Assembly (NCBI GenBank): GCA_902599315.1
Contig: CACKEY010000002.1
Coordinates: 191,713-255,712, forward strand
DNA from: an uncultured SAR86 cluster bacterium
Lineage (GTDB): Bacteria; Pseudomonadota; Gammaproteobacteria; Magnimaribacterales; D2472
DNA: 64,000 bases
Direction: 5' to 3'
Shown: positions 56,882 to 64,000 of the stretch, piece by piece
How the letters are laid out: the number at the start of each line of letters is the position of its first letter
How positions within the stretch are numbered: position 1 is the first letter of the stretch
Position numbers and translations under genes: made by a program
The notes under the pieces: model-generated
Seen by the model: the letters and a program-made list of their open reading frames with translations, nothing else
What the model was told of the DNA's origin: nothing
Databases searched by the model: none

Positions 56882-57984
56882 TACTTTATCGACTTATTTT
56901 CAAAATTAATTCTTAAAACTAGGCCCATTAAAAACATAAATATAATTAGGCTTGTGCCCCCATAGCTTATAAAGGGAAGAGTTAAACCCTTTGTAGGCAG
57001 GATTCCAAGATTTACTCCTATATTAAACACTACTTGAATTGCAATCAAAATACCTGCTCCAAAAGCAAGCAATCCTTGAAATAACTTTCCTAGCTCCAGT
57101 GCTTTTAGTGATGTCCTAATAATGCCAACAATTAATAATGCAAATAAAAAAATTACAATTAATCCTCCAACTAATCCAAACTCTTCAACAATTACAGCAA
57201 AAATGAAATCAGTATGTGGCTCGGGCAAATATAAATTTTTTTGAAGACTATTCCCTAAACCTAGACCAAACCATTCGCCCCGCCCGATGCCAATTAGTGC
57301 ATTTGATAATTGCCATCCAGGTCCATAAAAATTCTCAAACGGCTCAGTAAATGAAATAAATCTTATGTACCTATATGGCTCTAGATACACAGCAACAGCA
57401 GCCAATGCCACCATAAGCAAGATTAAAAGTGAAAACTGCAAAAATGAAATTCCTGCAAAAAACAATATTGCAATTACCAATGCTCCAATTACAAGTGTTG
57501 ATCCAAGATCAGGTTGGGACATAATTAGAAGCCCAAAAAGTGCCAACACAACTAAAGGCCTTACAAAACCCAATGAAGTATTAATTTCACTTAGTCTTCT
57601 AACGCAATAACCTGAAATATATATCACTAAAGCTATCTTGCTTACTTCTGAGGGTTGAATATTTATTGGGCCAATTCTAATCCATCTAAGACTTCCATTG
57701 ACCTCTGTGCCAACCCCAGGAAAAAAAAGGGCGATAAGTAATAACAAAGAACCAATTAAAATTGCCCAATCTAATGTTAAAAATAAATTTGATGGCATGC
57801 TTAAAGCAATTATTGTTGCAAAGACGCCAATAATAAAAAAAATTATTTGCCTTGAAGCAAAATGAAAAGGAGTTCCATAGATGTCCTCAGATATAAAAAT
57901 GCTTGAAGATGCAACCATTATCAAACCGATAAACAACAAAGAGAAATATGGAAGAACAATTAGTATATTATTGCGATCAATCAT
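56881..57984 (-). CDS. ftsW: Septal peptidoglycan polymerase FtsW
   Basis: SEDS-family glycosyltransferase of the divisome, ten predicted helices. Family marks are PGVGTEVNGSLRWIRIGPINIQPSEVSKIALVIY, LLIMSQPDLGST, GPGWQLSNALIGIGRGEWFGLGLGNSLQKNLYLPEPHTDFIFAVIVEE and GLTLPFISYGGTSL. Length 367 aa. It overlaps murD by 8 bases; partner FtsI is at the right edge. Confidence 0.96.
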   Translation of the reverse strand: MIDRNNILIVLPYFSLLFIGLIMVASSSIFISEDIYGTPFHFASRQIIFFIIGVFATIIALSMPSNLFLTLDWAILIGSLLLLIALFFPGVGTEVNGSLRWIRIGPINIQPSEVSKIALVIYISGYCVRRLSEINTSLGFVRPLVVLALFGLLIMSQPDLGSTLVIGALVIAILFFAGISFLQFSLLILLMVALAAVAVYLEPYRYIRFISFTEPFENFYGPGWQLSNALIGIGRGEWFGLGLGNSLQKNLYLPEPHTDFIFAVIVEEFGLVGGLIVIFLFALLIVGIIRTSLKALELGKLFQGLLAFGAGILIAIQVVFNIGVNLGILPTKGLTLPFISYGGTSLIIFMFLMGLVLRINFENKSIK

Positions 57985-59038
57985 TTGAACTCATTGCAAG
58001 CTTTATAAAATGATCCCCTCGCTCTTCAAAGTTTTTATAATCTTGACCGCTTGGATGTCCGGGTGAAAAAAGTATGTGAGTTTGAAAATCATATTTTTCT
58101 TTAAGTATTGATCTCATTACAGATGAAAGACCTTGATTATGGAACAAGATTTTTTTTGGGTGAAATATTTTCTTTGATATTTCTTCTGCATGATTACCAA
58201 AAATGTATACCCTTGTTGGACCTTCAATTTCATAGCTTTCATATCGTTCTTTATCTGGATCTCCGCAAAGGATCAACACATAAGGATTAGACATTTTATT
58301 TAATGCAAACTGAAGTGCATTCAAATTAGTAGCCTTAGAGTCATTGATAAATACCATATGATCATTCGTGGGTATGAGCTGATGCCTATGAGGCAAATCT
58401 TTTAACTCAATATCTTGCACTAATCTTCGAGGTCTACCAGTAATCATCGACCATAATTTTTTTGGATTAGACTCTTCTGTTGTTTTTTTTGATTCTTTAA
58501 TTCTATTTTTAACTTTCTTGTACTCTTCAAAACTTGCATGATGGTCAATATGATCAGGAGAAATATTTAAGAGAACTCCTAAATCTAGCTGAATCTCTTT
58601 CATCTTCTCAAGCTGAAAGCTAGAAAGCTCAACTATTGAATATCGACAGGAATTAATATTATCTAAAACTGGTGCGCCAATATTCCCAACTAATTGAGAT
58701 TCTTCTAAAAGCTGATGCAAGTGATAGCAGCAAGTACTTTTTCCATTAGTTCCAGTTATTCCAATTTTGAAAGACTTATCTTCTTGAAAAAAAATATCTA
58801 TGTCAGTTAAATACGAAATTTTATCAAATTCTCCATTTGGATAAATCTTCTTTATATTTATTCCAGGGCTCAAATAAATCATCTCATAAGAATTTAATTT
58901 TTTTTGATCGGGCAACTTATTCGAGATATTAGGCCCTTTCACATTTTGGTCATAGATTTCAAAAGCTTTACCTTTTTTTTCTAAATACCTTCCTATGGAT
59001 TGGCCTGTAACTCCATAACCAAAAATAAGGGATTTCAT
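57977..59038 (-). CDS. murD: UDP-MurNAc-Ala--D-Glu ligase MurD, compact form
   Basis: Second Mur ligase, adding D-Glu. It has the N-terminal fold LIFGYGVTGQSIGRYL, LSPGIN, ATP loop GITGTNGKSTCCYH, VELSSFQLE, NISPDHIDHHAS, INDSKATNLNAL, CGDPDKE and a C-terminal FSPGHPSGQDYKNFEERG. At 353 aa it is about 85 residues shorter than E. coli MurD. The loss is in the central domain, between HHASFEEYKKVKNRI and the region before INDSKATN, where much of the usual sheet and the H-N-x-N segment are not recognisable. The active-site motifs remain. Confidence 0.92.
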   Translation of the reverse strand: MKSLIFGYGVTGQSIGRYLEKKGKAFEIYDQNVKGPNISNKLPDQKKLNSYEMIYLSPGINIKKIYPNGEFDKISYLTDIDIFFQEDKSFKIGITGTNGKSTCCYHLHQLLEESQLVGNIGAPVLDNINSCRYSIVELSSFQLEKMKEIQLDLGVLLNISPDHIDHHASFEEYKKVKNRIKESKKTTEESNPKKLWSMITGRPRRLVQDIELKDLPHRHQLIPTNDHMVFINDSKATNLNALQFALNKMSNPYVLILCGDPDKERYESYEIEGPTRVYIFGNHAEEISKKIFHPKKILFHNQGLSSVMRSILKEKYDFQTHILFSPGHPSGQDYKNFEERGDHFIKLAMSSND

Positions 59039-59044
59039 TGAGGG

Positions 59045-60130
59045 TTATCTGAGCTTTAAGGTTGCAAGTGCAAACAAAACAAGTACAAAAGTTATAATCC
59101 AAAATCGAACAATAACCTTTGGTTCAGCCCAGCCTTTTAATTCAAAATGGTGATGAATTGGGGCCATCAAAAAGACCCTCTTACCTCTTAATTTGTATGA
59201 GCCTACTTGGATAATAACGCTCAAAGTTTCCATCACAAAAACTCCTGCCATAATTGCAAATACTATCTCATGTCTTATTAAAACTGCTAGGGTGCCTAAA
59301 ATTCCTCCAAGTGTTAAAGATCCTAAATCGCCCATAAATATCTGAGCAGGATATGTGTTGTACCAGAGAAAACCTATGCCAGCCCCAATCAAGGCCCCAC
59401 AAAACACAATTAACTCTCCACTAAGCGGGTTAAATGGGATGAATAAATAATCTGAGATAATCAAGTTTCCAGATGCATAAGCAATGAGACCAAGACCACC
59501 CGCTATCAAGACTGATGGCAAAATTGCAAGTCCGTCTAGACCGTCAGTTAGATTAACTGCATTAGATGAACCAATTATTACAAAAATGCTAATTAACAGA
59601 AAAATAAAGGGAGAAATTACAAAAATATATTCTTTATTAAAAGGCAAAATAAAAATTTGTTCATTTCCATTTGGGGAAACTTGCAACATGAATAACATCG
59701 CGAGCAAAGCAAAAAGAAATTGCAAGATGAGCTTATATTTTCCTTTTAAACCATTTGAGTTTTTCTCCTTTATTTTTAACCAGTCATCTAGAAATCCTAT
59801 AGAGCTAAATGAGACGGTAATAAATATAAGAATCCATATGTATGGATTTTGAAAATCTGACCAGAGCAGTGTTGAAATAATTAATGAGAAGATAATAATT
59901 AAGCCTCCCATAGTAGGTGTTCCAGTCTTTGCAAGATGTGACTCAGGCCCATCCCCCCTAATGGATTGTGAGAACTGAATATTTGTTAAAAATCTAATTA
60001 GGGTTGGACCAAGAAAAATTGACAGCATTAGCGCTGTAAGGGTCCCTCCAATAGTTCTAACGGTTAAATAACGAAGTACATCGAAGCCAGAATCATATGT
60101 CATTAACCAAGTGCCAAATAATTCGATCAT
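59045..60130 (-). CDS. mraY: Phospho-MurNAc-pentapeptide transferase MraY
   Basis: Ten-helix membrane enzyme making lipid I from undecaprenyl phosphate. It has TPTMGGLIII (TPTMGG motif), FLDDWLKI with the Asp-Asp pair, NAVNLTDGLDGLAI, GDLGSLTLGG, and MAPIHHHFELKGWAEPKVIVRFW with the HHH motif. Length 361 aa is standard. Spacing of 1 base to murF upstream and 6 to murD downstream. Confidence 0.98.
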   Translation of the reverse strand: MIELFGTWLMTYDSGFDVLRYLTVRTIGGTLTALMLSIFLGPTLIRFLTNIQFSQSIRGDGPESHLAKTGTPTMGGLIIIFSLIISTLLWSDFQNPYIWILIFITVSFSSIGFLDDWLKIKEKNSNGLKGKYKLILQFLFALLAMLFMLQVSPNGNEQIFILPFNKEYIFVISPFIFLLISIFVIIGSSNAVNLTDGLDGLAILPSVLIAGGLGLIAYASGNLIISDYLFIPFNPLSGELIVFCGALIGAGIGFLWYNTYPAQIFMGDLGSLTLGGILGTLAVLIRHEIVFAIMAGVFVMETLSVIIQVGSYKLRGKRVFLMAPIHHHFELKGWAEPKVIVRFWIITFVLVLFALATLKLR

Positions 60131-60131
60131 A

Positions 60132-61478
60132 TTATTTCCATAAGTTTAGAATTTCTTCCATTCGCATTGATCTTGAGCCTTTTAATAGTATTGTCTCCTT
60201 TCCTTTAAGATTTTTTTTCAAGAAATTTACTAACTCCAGTTTATCTTTAAAGAAAAAACCATTGTTGCCAAATGCAAATACTGTATGACGGATTAAATCT
60301 CCATATCCAATCAAACAATTAACTCCATGTATTTTGGCATAGTCTCCCAATCCAATGTGTAGTTTTTTTCTAAATCTCCCCAACTCTCTCATATCCCCAA
60401 GGATTGCAACCTTTCTTCCTTGAAATTGACACAAAACATCTAATGCAGCTTTCATAGAATCAGGATTGGCATTATATGAATCGTCGATAACCGTAGATTG
60501 GTTAACCCATAATTTTAAATCTAAACGTTGAGGTGAATTCTTTAGCCCTTTCAAGCCAACTGTAAAGTCCTTTGTGTTTAACCTAGCAGCATGAATTGCT
60601 GCAAAAGAAGCAAGAATATTTAATACATTATGCATCCCTATTAGTTTTGTTTTTATTTGTACTCTTTTCCTCAAATGGGCTGATTCAATGAAAAAGGATA
60701 AGCCTTCTTTTGTCATCTTAATTTGAGATGGGAAAAAAGATGCCGTGGAGTCTTTACCAAATGTATAAAATACAATGTCATTCCTCATTTTTTTCCAATA
60801 ACCGACATATTGACCGTTTGGAACAATAGCGGAGCCATTTTTCTTAATGTTTTTTATAAGCTCAGACTTTACCTGAAGGACACCCTTAACCGAATTCAAT
60901 CCCTCTAAATGAGAATGGCCTATGTGGGTAATAATGCCAATATTTGGCTTAATTATTTTTGATAGCAGATCTATGTCGCCTGGTTTAGCTGCACCCATCT
61001 CAAAAATTGCCGTGCTATTTTGTGAGTCCAGCTCCAAAGCACACAATGGTAAGCCAATTTCATTATTGTAGTTTTGGTGAGTCCCATAACTATTTTTTAT
61101 GCAAGTATTTAAAATGTTTTTAGTTGTTGTTTTTCCATTGCTGCCAGTAACCCCAATAACTGTCCCTTGATATCTTTCAATTGCCATCTTGGCAGAATTA
61201 ATCAAAATTTTTTCAGGGCTTTTAACTGAAATAATTTTTGGTGAAAAAGCTATAGAATTTGAAATTTTGCTCTTTCTAATAATTGCTAATGATGCTCCTT
61301 TGTTGATTGCATCCTCCGCATAAAAGCTGCCATCCTCTTTTAAGCCAGTCAGACCAAAAAAAACTGAATTCTTTTTTACTTTCCTTGAATCTATTTGAAA
61401 ATTACTAATTGGTAAATTTGTTTCGCCGTTAAGTTGAAGGAACGTTAACAAGTCTTTTGTATTATTTATTAATTTCAT
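60132..61478 (-). CDS. murF: UDP-MurNAc-tripeptide--D-Ala-D-Ala ligase MurF
   Basis: Adds the D-Ala-D-Ala dipeptide. ATP loop VIGVTGSNGKTTTKN, then NNEIGLPLC, FEMGAAKPGDI, and C-terminal VIDDSYNANPDSMKAAL, with AILGDMRELG. Length 448 aa. It overlaps murE by 17 bases. Confidence 0.97.
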   Translation of the reverse strand: MKLINNTKDLLTFLQLNGETNLPISNFQIDSRKVKKNSVFFGLTGLKEDGSFYAEDAINKGASLAIIRKSKISNSIAFSPKIISVKSPEKILINSAKMAIERYQGTVIGVTGSNGKTTTKNILNTCIKNSYGTHQNYNNEIGLPLCALELDSQNSTAIFEMGAAKPGDIDLLSKIIKPNIGIITHIGHSHLEGLNSVKGVLQVKSELIKNIKKNGSAIVPNGQYVGYWKKMRNDIVFYTFGKDSTASFFPSQIKMTKEGLSFFIESAHLRKRVQIKTKLIGMHNVLNILASFAAIHAARLNTKDFTVGLKGLKNSPQRLDLKLWVNQSTVIDDSYNANPDSMKAALDVLCQFQGRKVAILGDMRELGRFRKKLHIGLGDYAKIHGVNCLIGYGDLIRHTVFAFGNNGFFFKDKLELVNFLKKNLKGKETILLKGSRSMRMEEILNLWK

Positions 61479-62925
61479 TGTCTAAGATTTCTAGAACACA
61501 ATCTTTGTCATTAAACGGTACTTTTTTTCCAGATACATCCATATAAGTCTCATGACCTTTACCCAATATTACCAATATATTTTCTTTATTTAAGCATTGA
61601 AGTGCTAAGTTAATGGCTTCCTTCCTATCCTCTAAAATTTCAATACTTGTATAAGAATTCCCTGCCATTGCATCTTTAACAATTGAAGAAAAAGGTTCAT
61701 AACGATTGTTATCAGATGTGAAGAATATTTTGCTGGCAAAATCTTGAGCTATCTTCATCATCTTAGATCTTTTAGATTTATCTCTATCTCCACCGCATCC
61801 AAAAACTAAAATTATTTCATCATGATAATTAGCTAATTCAGAAAGAATATTTTGAATAGACTGGTGGTCATGAGCAAAATCAATCAATATATTTCCCTCT
61901 CTTAATTTTAAAATCTCACCTCTTCCTTGTGGGAGCTTGATTGAATTACTTCTAACAATCTCAAATTCATCCAAAGAGATTTGCTCTGCAATTAGGGCAA
62001 TTGCTGAAATATAATTCTCTGCATTGTATTTGAGAAATAATGAAACCTGAGTATCTAAGCATAAATTAGGAAAACGCAATTTTATATTTGAACTTCCACT
62101 TGGATTATATTCAAGAGAATACTTAAATGCTGCTGAAGTATCAGTTGAACTTAAGAATTGTGATTTTGAAAGTTGTTTTTTTTGATCATCGGAAAAATTT
62201 TTAAGCAAATCTTGAATTTTGTCTATAAAAATAATTGTAGGATTTTTATTATTAAGTTCGATAATGGATAATTTTGCATCAATGTAATTTGATTCTGTTT
62301 TATGATAATCCAGGTGATCAGATTGAATATTGAGAAGTAATGTTTGTGAAAAAGGTAAATTTCCAAGCCTTTTTTGTGCTAATGCATGAGAAGAAATCTC
62401 AATGAAGATAGATATTTTTTGATGAAATTTACAAATCTTCAAAATTTGAAATATCTCAAATATCCCAGGTGTTGTGTTACCTTTTGTCTTCAAAAGATTA
62501 TCATTTACCATAGCTCCCAAAGTGCCAATGTAAACTGAAGGTTTATTAAGAGCTCTGATAATATTATGAGCAATGAATGCTGTTGTTGTTTTCCCGTTAG
62601 TTCCTGTTACTCCATGAAAAACAAAATCATCTTCAGATAAGTCATAAAAGCTAAAAAGAATTTTCAAGATCTTTTCTTCCAAATTTTCTAAATAAAGAAT
62701 TGGTATATCTACTTGTTCACCTAATTCCCGATCTGTAATAATGCAGGACGCTCCCTTTTGAATAGCATCCCCTATAAACTCATTTCCGTGTGAGCCCACC
62801 CCTTGCCTAGCAATAAACAAAGAGTTTTCTTGAACATCTCTTGAATCATCAGTAATAGATGAGACACAAAGATCATCAAACAGATTTGAATTAATGAAGG
62901 GTTTTATAATGGGTAATTTATTCAT
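61462..62925 (-). CDS. murE: UDP-MurNAc-dipeptide--diaminopimelate ligase MurE
   Basis: Third Mur ligase. It has SRDVQENSLFIARQGVGSHGNEFI, ATP loop HGVTGTNGKTTTAF, GNTTPG, EISSHALAQKRL and LIDFAHDH. The amino-acid selectivity loop reads SDNNRYEP; meso-DAP enzymes usually have DNPR, so the Arg is kept but Pro is Asn. meso-DAP is still the likely substrate given dapA and the Gram-negative context. Length 487 aa. It overlaps ftsI by 8 bases. Confidence 0.95.
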   Translation of the reverse strand: MNKLPIIKPFINSNLFDDLCVSSITDDSRDVQENSLFIARQGVGSHGNEFIGDAIQKGASCIITDRELGEQVDIPILYLENLEEKILKILFSFYDLSEDDFVFHGVTGTNGKTTTAFIAHNIIRALNKPSVYIGTLGAMVNDNLLKTKGNTTPGIFEIFQILKICKFHQKISIFIEISSHALAQKRLGNLPFSQTLLLNIQSDHLDYHKTESNYIDAKLSIIELNNKNPTIIFIDKIQDLLKNFSDDQKKQLSKSQFLSSTDTSAAFKYSLEYNPSGSSNIKLRFPNLCLDTQVSLFLKYNAENYISAIALIAEQISLDEFEIVRSNSIKLPQGRGEILKLREGNILIDFAHDHQSIQNILSELANYHDEIILVFGCGGDRDKSKRSKMMKIAQDFASKIFFTSDNNRYEPFSSIVKDAMAGNSYTSIEILEDRKEAINLALQCLNKENILVILGKGHETYMDVSGKKVPFNDKDCVLEILDNEINK

Positions 62926-64000
62926 CTAGATAACTAAGGACATCGCTGGCAATAGCTGCAAATAATGGGGCAGCTACGCTGCCACCAGAATAATTATTTA
63001 ATCCCGGCTCATCAATACTTACGAAAATCGTTAGTCTTCTAGATTTTAATGGAGCTATTCCTACAAAAGAAGCTATATATTTACTTTGATCATATCCACC
63101 TCTTGAACTGGCTTTATGAGATGTTCCAGTTTTACCTGCGACTTCAAAATTTTTTAATTTCGCTAGACTTCCTGTTCCATCTGATATGACTAATTTTAAA
63201 GAATCTAATATATCTTCTGCGGTATCACTTCTTATGACCTTTTGCTCAAAAGAAGAATTAAAGTTATCAATAAATATTTTAAAATCTTTGAGATAGCCAT
63301 CATTAGCAAACACTGAATATGCTTGAGCTAATTGCAGAGAGGATGCTGTCATACTGTATCCAAATCCAATACTTGCAACTTCATGATCAGTAATATTCTG
63401 TCTTGAATTAATGACTCCATATGCAATACCAGGAAAAAATATGTTTGGCGGTCTTGAAAGACCAAATTCTTTGTAGCCTGAAATCAAACCTTCTATGCCA
63501 ACCAGCAAAGCTAACTTAGAGGCCCCAACCTGACTAGATTTAGCAATTATCTCACTGACAGTTATGTTTTTATAGTTCTTTGGATCTGATATGACCCTAC
63601 CACTTAAATTAATAAATCCCGGGCTTGTATTTATTACCTGATTTTTGGAAATTATGCCCATATCAATTCCCTTGGCTACAGCTAAAGGTTTAATAATTGA
63701 TCCTGGCTCGAAAGCATCATTTAAAGCTCTATTTCTCTTAATTTTTCTCTGGGGACTATTTGGGTTGTATGAAGGGAAGCTTGCTATTGCAAGAATTTCT
63801 CCAGATATATTATCAAGAACCACAGCACTGCCGCCTTTAGCATTGTTAGCCTGAATATAATTTGAAAGATGTTTATAGGCATAAAACTGAACTCTACTAT
63901 CAATGGTAAGCTTTTTATCAAGTCCTTGTACAACCTCCTTTATTATTTGAGGTCTTCTGCTTGCATTACGATAAATAATTTCTTTTCCTGCTTCGCCAGA
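62918..64000 (-). CDS. ftsI: Septal transpeptidase FtsI (PBP3), 5' end outside the window
   Basis: Class B penicillin-binding protein cross-linking septal peptidoglycan. The visible 360 codons begin within the pre-catalytic region (LTISSRVQFYAYKHL...GGSAVVLDNISGEILAIASFPSYNPN). The transpeptidase motifs are SxxK in FEPGSIIKP, SxN-like SSQ in KSSQVGASKLAL, and KTG in GKTGTSHKA. The frame continues past 64000 without a stop; the GTG at 63823 is an internal Val, not the start. In the SxN triad the third residue is Gln. Confidence 0.95.
   Translation of the reverse strand, partial: SGEAGKEIIYRNASRRPQIIKEVVQGLDKKLTIDSRVQFYAYKHLSNYIQANNAKGGSAVVLDNISGEILAIASFPSYNPNSPQRKIKRNRALNDAFEPGSIIKPLAVAKGIDMGIISKNQVINTSPGFINLSGRVISDPKNYKNITVSEIIAKSSQVGASKLALLVGIEGLISGYKEFGLSRPPNIFFPGIAYGVINSRQNITDHEVASIGFGYSMTASSLQLAQAYSVFANDGYLKDFKIFIDNFNSSFEQKVIRSDTAEDILDSLKLVISDGTGSLAKLKNFEVAGKTGTSHKASSRGGYDQSKYIASFVGIAPLKSRRLTIFVSIDEPGLNNYSGGSVAAPLFAAIASDVLSYLDE

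Noticed and set aside
63821..63823. FtsI starting at GTG 63823
   Set aside because: The frame continues upstream to the window edge with conserved PBP3 sequence, so this GTG is an internal valine.

Overview
The window is a gene-dense, AT-rich bacterial chromosome segment with very short spacers, many 1-, 4- and 8-bp gene overlaps and a few TTG, GTG or unclear starts. Gene order is gammaproteobacterial throughout (ndk-rlmN-rodZ-ispG-hisS-yfgM-bamB-der; dapA-bamC-purC; aspS-yebC-...-ybgC-tolQRAB-pal-cpoB-tRNA-Lys; pyrG-kdsA-eno-ftsB-ispDF-surE-pcm-nlpD; the dcw cell-wall cluster). Low GC, compaction and shortened proteins suggest a streamlined marine gammaproteobacterium, possibly SAR86-like; that placement is an inference. 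There is no rRNA, CRISPR array, insertion sequence or prophage. No gene-free stretch exceeds 300 bases; the longest is about 210 bases (38073-38286) and holds a duplicated 55-bp element.

Layout. 1-8249 (minus): sdhCDAB-sucAB-lpd, TCA cycle and respiratory complex II; lpd runs off the left edge. 8427-21753 (minus): dapA-bamC-purC, then the isc iron-sulfur operon with an IscR site in its promoter, then ndk-rlmN-rodZ-ispG-hisS-yfgM-bamB-der. 21797-26098: single genes on alternating strands (peroxiredoxin, PerM-like permease, BepA-like protease, a 12-helix transporter). 26132-34007 (minus): fmdB-like, aspS, yebC, a small Hjc-like nuclease where ruvCAB usually sits, ybgC, tolQRAB-pal-cpoB and tRNA-Lys. 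34062-38976: proS, a thiolase, recA with a LexA box, fdxA and two small secreted-protein genes. 38973-46941 (minus): pyrG to nlpD. 47002-51621 (minus): rpsF-rpsR-rplI-dnaB-alr plus a diiron protein. 51701-64000 (minus): dcw cluster from ftsI (cut by the right edge) to ftsA, without murB or ftsZ.

Together the genes cover central respiration, Fe-S cluster assembly and its clients (SdhB, IspG, RlmN, ferredoxins), outer-membrane assembly (BamB, BamC, BepA, Tol-Pal), peptidoglycan precursor synthesis and division, and lipid-carrier supply (IspG, IspDF, MraY, MurG, a DUF368 protein). The most notable signals are the Hjc-like nuclease replacing ruvCAB, a homopolymer junction where fdx lacks a normal start and may be made as an IscA-Fdx product, a near-consensus IscR site written into the last codons of purC with a predicted leaderless iscR transcript, and a remodelled rpoS-mutS locus carrying structured repeats and orphan secreted proteins.
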